Below, piece by piece: positions 35,112 through 43,420 of a stretch of DNA of 64,000 bases. This DNA comes from Prauserella endophytica (GTDB taxonomy: Bacteria; Actinomycetota; Actinomycetes; Mycobacteriales; Pseudonocardiaceae). The translations under genes and the position numbers were made by a program. The notes beneath the pieces were generated by a model that worked only from the letters and a program-made list of their open reading frames with translations, did not search any database and was not told the DNA's origin. The stretch lies in the NCBI RefSeq assembly GCF_005146945.1, contig NZ_SWMS01000023.1, positions 41,666-105,665 on the forward strand. Reading direction: 5' to 3'. Numbering within the stretch: the first letter of the stretch is position 1; every line of letters starts with the position of its first letter.

Positions 35112-35675
35112 ATGGCCACTGGAGCCGTCGTCAACGCGGCAACTCGACTCGATTGCGGACATGTTTCGGTGCCCGACGGAATCGGCACCGGATTCGCGAC
35201 CGACTCCGCTACCGGCGCGACCATCTGCTACGCCTGCGCCACCGAACGACAGCGCGACGCACTCAACCACGCGACCCGTTTCGCCGCCTACGTCGCCTGC
35301 GACAGCGTGACACTCACGACCTGGTCAGGCGGGCATCTCGCCACCATCGACCCGGCCGACCGGCACCAGGCCGGCGAACGAGCCACCACGCCAACCGGGC
35401 ACCGCTGGACCCGCTTTACGTGGCACGCCACCGACGGCGACGGCGGCCGATGGTTCGGCGTCAATGGCGGACCGGGCCTCGTGGTCTTCCTCCGCCGCCT
35501 CCGGGTGTGCGCCTGGCAAACCGAATTCGGCGACGGTCGCCCGCCGCGCTACTGCCATCGGCGCGCAACCCAACAGGTCAGCAGCGCACCGCACACCCTC
35601 TGCTGCCGCCAGCACGCCCGCATGGCGCGCGATCTCTATGCCTGGACCACCCAGCCGATCACCACCACCCGATAA
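35112..35675 (+). CDS. Hypothetical protein with Cys/His sites
   Basis: The product is 187 residues. RLDCGHVSVPDG and TICYACATERQRDAL make a plausible zinc site. A beta-rich segment (SVTLTTWSGGHLATIDPADR) and WTRFTWHATDGDGGRWFG follow, then CHRR and LCCRQHARM near the C-terminus. The layout suggests a small nucleic-acid-associated protein, but no family is recognised. Its leader, CTGAAAGGGCATCGTC, resembles that of the DUF932 gene. Confidence 0.6.
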   Translation: MATGAVVNAATRLDCGHVSVPDGIGTGFATDSATGATICYACATERQRDALNHATRFAAYVACDSVTLTTWSGGHLATIDPADRHQAGERATTPTGHRWTRFTWHATDGDGGRWFGVNGGPGLVVFLRRLRVCAWQTEFGDGRPPRYCHRRATQQVSSAPHTLCCRQHARMARDLYAWTTQPITTTR

Positions 35676-35702
35676 CGCCTCTGTGCAAGGAAAGGATCTG
35701 CC

Positions 35703-36414
35703 ATGTTCACACCGAATCTCACCGCGACAGACGGCGACGTGTACGTCGCCCTCGCCGACACCACACAGACGTTCCCAGCAACCATCGAAAACGAGCGTTG
35801 GAACGGATTTGCTGTGCCCCGGTTCCGGCGCACTGTCGCCGAGGCCATTGCCTTGTGGCTCAACACCATGCACGACCACGACCCCGACGAATGGCCCGAC
35901 ACCGCCACTTTCGACGGTGACGTGCTGACGGTCCTCGAAACCGAGGAGCACAGGCCGGACCGGATCGAGCCGGACGAGAACAACCGCTACGCGATCGGCT
36001 ATCGCGGGTGGTGCTGGGAACTCACCGCTCCGCCAACCGATCCGCAGGCTGATGCCGGTCTGCTGGCCGACTCCGCCCAGCTCGTGCCCGAGGACGACGA
36101 AATCCTGGTCACGATCAACATCGACGGTACGGACCCCGCCTTTCCTGCGCTCGCCTCGGAGATCCATGGGTGGAGCAGGGCTGGATGCCCCCGCTTCCGG
36201 CGCACCGTGGCCGAGGTGGTCGTCGCCTGGATCAGCGACACCGCCCGCAAATACCCGGGAAGGATCTGACCTCGCCTACTGGGACGGCGACACGATCGTC
36301 ATGGTCGACCACCAGGCCATCGGCGAAGACGGATACCTGCCTGACCGGATCACCGCCGCCGAAGACGGCCGCTTCTCGATTGGTGCCAACTTCGAGTGGG
36401 AGCGCGCGGACTGA
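35703..36414 (+). pseudogene. Duplicated-domain hypothetical gene split by a frameshift
   Basis: The first frame runs from ATG 35703 to TGA 36269. It carries the segment FAVPRFRRTVAEAIALWLNT and, about 120 residues later, CPRFRRTVAEVVVAWISDT, so the protein contains two diverged tandem copies of a ~100-residue module. The second copy breaks off at KYPGRI. The equivalent of the first copy's TATFDGDVLTVLE is found in another frame as LAYWDGDTIVMVD, ending at 36414. A one-base shift near 36260 restores a 236-residue, two-module protein. The cause may be mutation or sequencing error. Confidence 0.65.
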
Positions 36415-36460
36415 CCGGGCCGGTAGCCGACCGCGAAGCGGGGCCCGGCCATCGCGGTCA

Positions 36461-36493
36461 GGAGGGGCCGTCCCTGACGGCCCCTCCGCTTTT
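36461..36493 (+). terminator. Rho-independent terminator
   Basis: GGAGGGGCCGTC (36461-36472) and GACGGCCCCTCC (36476-36487) form a perfect 12-bp stem with a 3-base loop, followed by GCTTTT. This is the clearest factor-independent terminator in the window and should end transcripts of the upstream island genes. Confidence 0.8.
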
Positions 36494-36567
36494 CGCAGCC
36501 ATGCCTTCAACCGGCGGCTGTGCCGCGCAGATGACAGATCGAACGACAGCGGACACAGAGGAAAGCC

Positions 36568-36897
36568 ATGCATGCCAAGTCAAATCGCGTACGTCCACTC
36601 GGGCCTGTCGCTATCGACAAACTAGACCCGACGATGTTCGCAGGTGACGGCGAGCCCCGGGACACCGCCAACCAGGACGACATCATTCACGACAACACCC
36701 GCAAGGCCGGATTCGCTGCAACTGCCATCAACGCCTATGCCGCGCAGGTCGGCGGCGGCTACGAGACCTTCCACGCCCTCATGAGCGACTTCTTCGCAGA
36801 CCTGCACCACCTTGCCGACGCCCTCGACATCGATCTCGCCGCCGCCATCAACGACGGCCGGGACGACTACCTCGCCGAGATCGGCTGCGATCGATAG
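36568..36897 (+). CDS. Hypothetical protein
   Basis: The product is 109 residues. A short basic N-terminus and an acidic linker (DGEPRDTANQDDIIHD) lead to two or three helices (AATAINAYAAQVGGGYETFH, LHHLADALDIDLAAAINDGR). It has no recognised motif. AGAGGAAAG precedes the ATG. It is the first gene after the strong terminator, so it may begin a new transcript. Confidence 0.6.
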   Translation: MHAKSNRVRPLGPVAIDKLDPTMFAGDGEPRDTANQDDIIHDNTRKAGFAATAINAYAAQVGGGYETFHALMSDFFADLHHLADALDIDLAAAINDGRDDYLAEIGCDR

Positions 36898-36950
36898 CCG
36901 CCGAGCAGCGACAGGCCCGGCGGAAACGGAAGAAAGAAAGGAAAACAGCA

Positions 36951-37157
36951 ATGACCGAAGTGAAACTGACCAAACTCACCAACGATAATGTTCGGGCGCT
37001 CAGGGAAACGATGAGCAGCGAGCAGGCGGCGAAAGTCCGGCAGGCCCGGCCCCCCGCCGTCGCGGCCGACCGAGACGCCCCGCCAGCATCCCACGTAAGA
37101 ACCACGAAGCCGCATCCTGGCCCGTCGGCCGCACGTCGCTCCCGGCCACATCAATGA
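36951..37157 (+). CDS. Small hypothetical protein
   Basis: The product is 68 residues. A helical N-terminus (MTEVKLTKLTNDNVRALRET) is followed by a Pro/Arg-rich tail that is probably disordered. AAAGGAAAAC lies upstream of the ATG. The short length and low complexity make function unassignable. Confidence 0.5.
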   Translation: MTEVKLTKLTNDNVRALRETMSSEQAAKVRQARPPAVAADRDAPPASHVRTTKPHPGPSAARRSRPHQ

Positions 37158-37230
37158 CGAACAAAATCCGCCTGTGGGGACGGCATCCGATGTCATCCCC
37201 ACAGGCCCGCTGTCCTGATTGGAGATCCGT

Positions 37231-37509
37231 ATGAGCGCCCAAGAATTCCGTATCTCGTGGACATTCATGCAGAAGTTCGCGATGACACTCACGGTGGACG
37301 AAGCCCGCGCCGTCTTCACGCCCGATCCGTCAGCCGTAAACCAAGACGCGGACCGCGCCCGCCAGCAGCTCGCAGTGAGTGCGACGATCGAAGAGCTGCG
37401 GGACCTGCTGCAGAAGAACCCGACTGTTCTCTACGACGCGATGTGTTCTGTGGAGGACGACGAGGTCGAGCACGTGCGCCGCCTCGACAGCATCGAGATC
37501 GTCGGGTGA
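37231..37509 (+). CDS. Small hypothetical protein
   Basis: The product is 92 residues, helical and acidic (FAMTLTVDEARAVFTPDPSA, TIEELRDLLQKNPTVLYDAM). TTGGAG precedes the ATG. It lies 6 bases upstream of the PAPS-reductase-family gene on the same strand and is probably co-transcribed with it. Confidence 0.6.
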   Translation: MSAQEFRISWTFMQKFAMTLTVDEARAVFTPDPSAVNQDADRARQQLAVSATIEELRDLLQKNPTVLYDAMCSVEDDEVEHVRRLDSIEIVG

Positions 37510-37515
37510 ACGCGC

Positions 37516-37988
37516 ATGGGCCACCACGACTGTCACGAAAAGACGGATGATCCGGACCTGGCTCGCTACGACATCATTCTGGTGAATTCCAGTGGCGGCA
37601 AGGATTCCCAAGCGATGCTCGACGTCGTCTGCCGCCGCGCGGCTGACGCGGGAGTTCTGGACCGGATCACGGTCCTGCACTGCGCGCTGGGGCGCGTCGA
37701 ATGGCCAGGAACCGCGGACCTCGCTAGGCGGCAAGCCCTGCACTACGGCGTCCGATACGAGGAGCGCCACCCAGAGCAGGGAGACCTGCTGACCCAAGCC
37801 CGCCAGCGCGGGCGCTGGCCGTCGGCCACAGCTCGCTACTGCGCCTCTGACCAGAAGCGCGGCCCAGCAAGGAAACTCGTCACGCAGTTAGTCAACGAGC
37901 TAGGCACGATCAACCGGCCCGCTCAGGTGCTCAACTGCATGGGCCTGCGTGCCCAGGAGTCTCGCGCACGTTTGAAGAAGTTCCAGCA
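37516..37988 (+). pseudogene. PAPS reductase family protein, N-terminal half (interrupted)
   Basis: The first 158 codons carry the PP-loop ATP-pyrophosphatase motif NSSGGKDSQAML at about residues 24-35, plus VLHCALGRVEWPG and LNCMGLRAQESRAR, all typical of the phosphoadenosine phosphosulfate reductase fold. The frame then runs into the inserted element and ends at 38091 with unrelated residues. The missing C-terminal half is at 49670-49988. Members reduce PAPS or act in adenylation chemistry, for example the DndC branch in DNA phosphorothioation; which applies here is unknown. Confidence 0.9.
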
Positions 37989-38203
37989 ATGTTGCGCTGG
38001 CTGCATCACGGGTCCGGCGGGATTTGCCTGTGAGGTGGCGCGTGGCCGGTTCGCGCGACGACCGAGTTCTATCACGTGCCCGCCGTGTTGATCGAGGCGT
38101 GGTCCGGAACATCGTTTGAGATGGTGTAGCCTGCGCGCTATTGGTGCGTTCGGTGCATCATAGGGGGGCGATCTGGGACGACCTTGGTTGCGGAGGGTGA
38201 CGA

Positions 38204-39448
38204 TTGGTCGATGGGGGACGGACTGCGGGCCTCCGCCGTTCCGGCGTGTCGTCTGTTGTGCCTGGGGTTGCCACGTTGCATGTGGTGCCGGGTGTGTCGA
38301 TGCTGCGGCCTGCGGAGGCGGTGTTCGAGAAGACCCTGCAAGGGTTCGCTGATCACCAGCGGGCTCGGCGGTTGACGAAGGACACGGTGCGCCAGCGGTT
38401 GCGGATGGCTCGGCAGGTGCAGGGGGTGGCGGACGGCTATCCGTGGGAGCCGGTGTGGAACCGGGGTCTGTTCGATCGGTGGTCGGCGATGCTGGCCGAC
38501 AGCGTGGCCACGTCCACGATGCGCAAGTACCAGAACGATCTCGCGCTGTATCTGGCGTATCTGAGTGATCCGGCCTACGAGTGGCCGCAGGTGTGTCAGG
38601 GGTTGTTCGGCAGGTTCAACTCGTTCGCGCTGCGGGATCTGAACGCGGTCCGTCATGCGCAGGAGTACATCGGCAAGCCCAGCGGGAATCGGCCGCTGGC
38701 CCGCGAGGAGATCAAGCGCCTGTTCGGTTCCATGGAACCGGAGATCCGGCGGCTGCGGGCGGAGGGGCACAAGGGCGCGCTGACTGCGGCTCGTGACCTG
38801 GCGCTGTTGACCACGCTGTACGGCTGGGGCCTGCGGCGACGGGAGGCGGCGCGGCTGGAGACGCACGACTGGCGGAGGCAGGCGAAGCTGCCCGAGTTCG
38901 GCGACCTGGCGGCGCTGGCGGTGCGGTGGGGCAAGCCCAGCGCCGGGCAGCCGCCTCGGCGGCGGATGGTGATCTCGGTGTGGCCGTGGGCAGTGCAGAC
39001 GGTGCAGGTCTACCTGGAGAACGTCCGCCCGCTGTTCTATGTCGACCGCGAGGACGACGGCGTGATGTTCCCGACCGAGCGCGACGAGATGATCTCGGAA
39101 CGGGCCGTCAACCAGCGCTTCCAGCACTGGCGCGAACTGGCGGGCCTGCCGGATCATCTGGGCCCGCACTGCCTGCGGCACACGTACGTGACCAGGCTGA
39201 TCGAGTCCGGCTACGACGGGCAGTTCGTCACCGACCAGGTCGGTCACTCCCACTCGGCGACCACGGCGATCTACACGGCGGTCAGCAGCGATTTCAAGAA
39301 CCTGAAGGTCCGTGAGCACCTGGACGCGGCGGAGGAAGCCGCGTTGCAACGTGCCTTCGCGATGGCCGAGACGGAGGCGGAGATGGACGACGACTTCAGC
39401 GATCACGCGTCAGGTGAGCCTGCTGGCCGCCGGAGGAGGGTGCGATGA
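38204..39448 (+). CDS. Tyrosine recombinase of the metal element
   Basis: The product is 414 residues. A SAM-like N-terminal domain (DTVRQRLRMARQVQGVADGY) precedes the catalytic domain, whose residues are all visible: Arg in GWGLRRREAARLE (about 210), HCLRHTYVTRLIE (about 321), GHSHSATT and the nucleophile Tyr in AIYTAVSS (about 355). The TTG start is favoured because GGAGGG lies 6 bases upstream. Its stop overlaps the HTH gene (ATGA). It probably catalyses excision and integration at the CCAGCA core. Confidence 0.88.
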   Translation: MVDGGRTAGLRRSGVSSVVPGVATLHVVPGVSMLRPAEAVFEKTLQGFADHQRARRLTKDTVRQRLRMARQVQGVADGYPWEPVWNRGLFDRWSAMLADSVATSTMRKYQNDLALYLAYLSDPAYEWPQVCQGLFGRFNSFALRDLNAVRHAQEYIGKPSGNRPLAREEIKRLFGSMEPEIRRLRAEGHKGALTAARDLALLTTLYGWGLRRREAARLETHDWRRQAKLPEFGDLAALAVRWGKPSAGQPPRRRMVISVWPWAVQTVQVYLENVRPLFYVDREDDGVMFPTERDEMISERAVNQRFQHWRELAGLPDHLGPHCLRHTYVTRLIESGYDGQFVTDQVGHSHSATTAIYTAVSSDFKNLKVREHLDAAEEAALQRAFAMAETEAEMDDDFSDHASGEPAGRRRRVR

Positions 39449-39828
39449 ACGCGGTGTCCCGGCCAGGGCCGGACGAGCAGAACGACGACGTGCAGGCTCG
39501 GCAGCCACGCTACGAGTGGCGACTGCGGGAGCTGATGGCGGTCCGCAAGAACTGGTACACCACCACGAAGCTGATCCCGGAGTTGCGCAAGTACGGCTTC
39601 GAGTTCGACCGCAGCTCGATCTATCGCCTCGTCAGCACCGAGCGTCCGCCGAAGATGCCGATCGAGTTGATCCTGGCCCTGTGCAAGATCCTCGATTGCC
39701 GGTTCGAGGACCTGGCGGTGGAGATCGAGCCGCACCCAGCCGTCGAGGAGCCACCGCGCCGCGGCCCGCGGCCGGCCGTGCCGGACATGCCGTTGTTGTC
39801 CGCGGACTTCTTCGACGCCGAGAGCTGA
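39445..39828 (+). CDS. XRE-type HTH protein of the recombinase trio
   Basis: The product is 127 residues with a Cro/CI-like helix-turn-helix: WRLRELMAVRKNWYTTTKLI, FDRSSIYRLVSTERPP, MPIELILALCKILDCRFEDL. The tail is acidic and Pro-rich. It overlaps the recombinase gene upstream and lies 19 bases before the zinc-ribbon gene. Its place in the trio suggests a DNA-binding accessory factor like TnpC, or a regulator of transposition. Confidence 0.8.
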   Translation: MNAVSRPGPDEQNDDVQARQPRYEWRLRELMAVRKNWYTTTKLIPELRKYGFEFDRSSIYRLVSTERPPKMPIELILALCKILDCRFEDLAVEIEPHPAVEEPPRRGPRPAVPDMPLLSADFFDAES

Positions 39829-39847
39829 CCGAACACGGGTAACGCAC

Positions 39848-42372
39848 GTGGGGAAAGGGCGAGGTGTCTGCGCCGGCTGCGGACGCGACCGCTCGCTGGT
39901 CACCAGCGGGCTGTGCCATACCTGCTACCACGCCCGCCGGGACAAGGAGACCTGTGTCGGGTGCGGCCGACTGACCGTCCCGATTGGACGCACAACCGAA
40001 GGGGCGTGGTGCCAGAACTGCAACGGAAAGCGCCGCGCCGAACCGTGCTCGCTGTGTGGCCGGTCCGGGCGGGTGGCCGCGCGGCGCGACGGGCAACCGG
40101 TGTGTCGGCGGTGCTGGCAGCGCGAGCGGCGCGTCCCTCAACCATGCTCGGTGTGCGGGCGGACGATGAAAGCCACGAAGAACACCGCTCAGGGCCGGGT
40201 CTGCTACACCTGCCACCGCAAGACGCTTCCCCGCGAGCCGTGCTGGGTGTGCGGCAAGGTCGTGCTGGCCACCGCCCACACCGAACAGGGAGCGTGGTGC
40301 GAGCGGTGCCGCCGGACGCATCTGGCTGAGCCCTGTTCACGGTGCGGTCAGACAGCACCGGTCACGTCCGCGACGACGAGGAACGGCCGGTGTGCCGGCG
40401 GTGCTGGCAGCGCGAGCATCAGCGGCCTCTGCACCGGTGCGTCGACTGCGGCGAGGACAAGCCGGCGGCGCGGCTCACCGACGAGGGCTCGCTGTGCGAG
40501 AAGTGCGACAACCGGCGTGCGCCAAAGCTGCTGTGCCCGCGCTGCGGGAAGACCCGCAAGATCGGGATCCTGAGCACCGGTGTCTGCCGGGTCTGCGCCC
40601 GGCAAGCCATTCCGCGGCGGCCGTGCCGCACCTGCGGCCAGACCCGGTTGGTGGCCTACCGCGACGCCGACGGTGAACCATGGTGTGACCGCTGCCGCCG
40701 CCAAGCGCAGGCGGAACCGTGCTCGGGCTGCGGCGCCCGCAAAGTGGTCTGCGCCCGTGACCACAATGGACCGTGGTGCAAGGCGTGCTGGGAAGCGGTG
40801 CGGCCTGGCCCGCCGTGCACCGACTGCGGGCAACGACCGTCGATGCCTGTGCCCGGTGTGGACGGCGTGGCCAGGTGCGTGCCGTGCTACCTGGCCGCCC
40901 AGGTGCCGTGCGCGCGATGCGGAACCACCGCCCGCGCCGAACGGCATTGGCCGGAAGGCCCGGTCTGCCTGTCCTGTGTGGACGCCGTACGGCTCACGCA
41001 CGAGCACTGTCACCGCTGCGGTCAGCTTGCCGGGGCGTTCCGCCGCGAGCCCGCCGGGCCACTGTGCCCGGACTGCGCGGGCGTCACCTTCTCCTACCGC
41101 TGCCCGACCTGCGGGGCCATGGGCCGTCTGCTGCGCGGCCAGTGCCTGCCCTGCACCGCGCGTCAGGACCTGATCGAGGTGTTCACCCAACCCGACGGGC
41201 AATCGGCAGCCTGGTTGGCGCCGCTGGCCGAGCTGCTGGAGAACTACGACAACCCGTACTCGCTGTGCCTGTATCTGCGCCGGCCCGGCGGACAACTCAT
41301 CCGCCGGATGGTGACCGGCGAACTGGCCTGTTCGCACGAGGCACTCGACGAGCTCCGGCAGACCACCGCGGTGCAGCACCTGCGCGGCCTGCTGGTGCTC
41401 GCCGAGATCCTCGAACCCCGCGAGGAAGAACTCGCCCAGCTCACCCGCGACGTCCAGACCCTGCTGGCGCGGGTGACCGCCCCGCAGGACAAGACCATCC
41501 TGGCTCGCTACGTCCGGTGGCACCTGATGCCCTTGGCCCACCAGCGCGCCGAACAGGACACCAATTTCACGTACTACCAGCGCGAACACCTCGGGCGGAA
41601 GCTGGATGCTGCCCGGCTGCTGCTGAGCTACCTCCGCACCCGCGGGATCAGCCTGGCCGCCCTGACCCAACCCGTGGTGGACCGCTGGCTGATCCGCAAC
41701 CGGCCCCGCCAGCGCTACGCGCGCCCGTTCCTGCTGTGGGCCGCCACCAACGGCCTGGCCCCGGCCCACGTCGCGATCGGCACCTCGGCCCACACCGGCA
41801 ACCGGGAGATCATGAGCGAGACCGACCGCGTCCTGCTCGCCGTCACGCTGGAGACCGACGACACGCTGGCGCTCACCGATCGGGTCGCCGGCTGCCTGGT
41901 CCTGCAGTACGGACAAAGCTGCTGGCGGCTGGTCAACCTCACCGTCGACGATGTCCTCGCACACCCCGACGAACCCGGCATCCTCGGCCTGCAACTCGGC
42001 CGCGACCCCTTGTGGCTCCGGCCCCGGCTGTCCGCACTCCTGCACCAGCTCGTCACCCACCGCCGCCCGCTCGCCGGCGCGCTGAGGCACCGCCCAACGC
42101 CCTACCTGTTCCCAGGGCTGCGCCACGACCGGCCAATGGCCTCGGCCACGCTTCAGACCCGGCTGCGCAAGCTGGGCGTCCCCAGCGCCCGCACCGCCCG
42201 CAACGGCGCCTGGCTGTCACTGGTCGGCTCGGTCCACTGGAAGATGCTCGCCGACCTGCTCGGCGTCGCCGACACCACCGCCAGCACCTGGCACCGGGAG
42301 AACGGCGGCGACCGCGCCAGCTACGTCGCCAGCCGCCTGCGCCAAGGGCAGAGCATGGCAGGCCCCGAATAA
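39848..42372 (+). pseudogene. Multi-zinc-ribbon, degenerate recombinase protein (frameshifted)
   Basis: The frame from GTG 39848 and a second frame ending at 42372 must be joined by a one-base shift at about 40360-40375 to give about 840 residues. The N-terminal ~440 residues hold 28 CxxC pairs, about 14 tandem zinc ribbons. The C-terminal half has a recombinase-like layout (LVLQYGQSCWRLVNLTVDD, ARNGAWLSLVGSVHWKMLADLLG) but the nucleophile position appears to be Trp (TASTWHR), so it is probably non-catalytic. It may be a DNA-recognition partner of the 38204 enzyme. The break may be mutation, error or programmed. Confidence 0.7.
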
Positions 42373-42475
42373 CCGGCGGCCCGGTGCGCCCAGGTGGGCC
42401 CGGACGACACCGGGGGAAACCGGCGCGAAGTGGCCCCATGTGGTCGGTTTAGACGCCGGATTCGTGGATAGCGGC

Positions 42476-42507
42476 TTGACCTTGCCCCGCGGGCAAGCCC
42501 CTACGTT
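42476..42507 (+). promoter_or_regulatory. MerR-type promoter 1
   Basis: TTGACC (42476-42481) and TACGTT (42502-42507) are separated by 20 bases. The perfect palindrome CTTGCCC-CGC-GGGCAAG (42481-42497) fills the spacer. Elongated spacers of 19-20 bp with a central dyad are diagnostic of MerR-family activation. Downstream is only a 22-codon gene. Confidence 0.7.
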
Positions 42508-42596
42508 CGGTGGCGTCGCGGGTCGGGCGCGCCCCGAGCGGGCGCTGCTCGGTCCGGCACGACAGGCAGATGTTGCGGAACCGAAGGAGGTTGGTG

Positions 42597-42665
42597 ATGG
42601 CGGTCGCGACCGTGGACGAGACGAACAAGAGCACACGGGCCCGCGTCGCGCCGGACACCGCCTGA
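42597..42665 (+). CDS. 22-residue peptide under a MerR-type promoter
   Basis: AAGGAGG lies 6 bases before ATG 42597, an ideal ribosome-binding site. The peptide (MAVATVDETNKST..., ending in TA) is hydrophilic and has no Cys or His. Its stop lies in the terminator hairpin that follows. The combination of regulated promoter, strong start and terminator argues for a real small gene, although it could be the remnant of a longer one. Confidence 0.5.
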   Translation: MAVATVDETNKSTRARVAPDTA

Positions 42666-42682
42666 CCCGCAACCGGGTCAGG
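42661..42682. terminator. Hairpin between the peptide and merR genes
   Basis: CCTGACCCG (42661-42669) pairs perfectly with CGGGTCAGG (42674-42682) over a 4-base loop. It covers the stop of the plus-strand peptide and the end of the minus-strand regulator, so it probably acts in both directions. Confidence 0.6.
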
Positions 42683-43088
42683 CGGTGTCGGCGGTCTCGA
42701 TGATGCGGCAGACGACGGCGTCCTCGCCGCGGCGTTGGCTGTCACGGGCAGCGCGGCGGGCCTCGACCAGGGTCCGGCGCATCGCGCGCAGATCGGAGAG
42801 TTTGCGGTCGATCTCGGCGATGTGGGCGTCGAGCAGGGTGGTGACCCGCCCGCAGGGGGCGGCGCCGCAGCGCTGCAGGTCCAGGATGTCTTTGATCTCG
42901 CCCAGGGTGAGGTCCAGTGCCTTGGCTTGGCGGATGAACCGCAACACGTCCACGTCGTCCCGGCTGAACGTGCGGTACCCGGCGTCGGTGCGTTGGGCGG
43001 GCGGCAGCAGGCCCTTGGACTCCCACAACCGCACTGCCTTGGCGCTGACTCCGGCCGCCTCCGCGGCGGCCCCGACAGTCATCTCCAT
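42678..43088 (-). CDS. MerR-family metal-responsive regulator
   Basis: The product is 136 residues. The N-terminal helix-turn-helix is typical (TVGAAAEAAGVSAKAVRLWE, SKGLLPPAQRTDAGYRTFSR), followed by DVDVLRFIRQAKALDLTLGE and a dimerisation helix. Cysteines in LQRCGAAPCGRV occupy the metal-sensing region (Cys-x5-Cys), with another Cys near the C-terminus. It is divergent from the HMA/P-type ATPase genes and probably controls three similar promoters in the element. ATG 43088 is preceded by GAAGGGAG. Confidence 0.88.
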   Translation of the reverse strand: MEMTVGAAAEAAGVSAKAVRLWESKGLLPPAQRTDAGYRTFSRDDVDVLRFIRQAKALDLTLGEIKDILDLQRCGAAPCGRVTTLLDAHIAEIDRKLSDLRAMRRTLVEARRAARDSQRRGEDAVVCRIIETADTA

Positions 43089-43118
43089 CACATGGCTCCC
43101 TTCCGACGCACTCCAGTC

Positions 43119-43150
43119 TTGACCTTACCCCTCGGGCAAGGTTCTAGCGT
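43119..43150 (+). promoter_or_regulatory. MerR-type promoter 2
   Basis: TTGACC (43119-43124) and TAGCGT (43145-43150) are 20 bases apart. The dyad ACCTTACCC-CTC-GGGCAAGGT (43122-43142) matches at 8 of 9 arm positions. It drives the HMA, P-type ATPase and probably thioredoxin genes and lies in the divergent merR intergenic region. Confidence 0.75.
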
Positions 43151-43198
43151 GATGTCAGCGAGAGAAAGAGCAGCTCAGAAGCGTGGAGGAGTCCCGTG

Positions 43199-43420
43199 AT
43201 GGAGTCGTGGGTGTTGCAGGTTGAGGGGATGTCGTGCAGCGGGTGCGAGCAGCGGATCGGCGCCGTGCTGCGCCGGGTCGACGGCGTGTCCGGCGTCGTG
43301 GCCGACCACACGTGCGGGCGGGTCGAGGTCCGCGTCGACCCGGCGGTCACCGACCGCACCGTGTTGGTGGAGCGGATCGAGGCCGCCGGCTACCACGTCG
43401 CCGAGGAGGTCTCGCGATGA
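43199..43420 (+). CDS. HMA-domain metal chaperone
   Basis: The product is 73 residues forming one heavy-metal-associated domain: VLQVEGMSCSGCEQRIGAVL contains the CxxC metal site, and the ferredoxin-like fold closes with ERIEAAGYHVAEE. Such proteins deliver Cu(I) or a similar soft metal to P-type ATPases. GGAGGA precedes the start, and a GTG at 43196 is an alternative. It overlaps the ATPase gene by 4 bases, so chaperone and pump are made together. Confidence 0.88.
   Translation: MESWVLQVEGMSCSGCEQRIGAVLRRVDGVSGVVADHTCGRVEVRVDPAVTDRTVLVERIEAAGYHVAEEVSR

Noticed and set aside
37989..38091. Natural C-terminus of the PAPS-reductase-family protein
   Set aside because: The residues after the CCAGCA site (CCAGCITGPAG onward) do not resemble the family, while the family's C-terminal block is found at 49670-49988 in matching phase.
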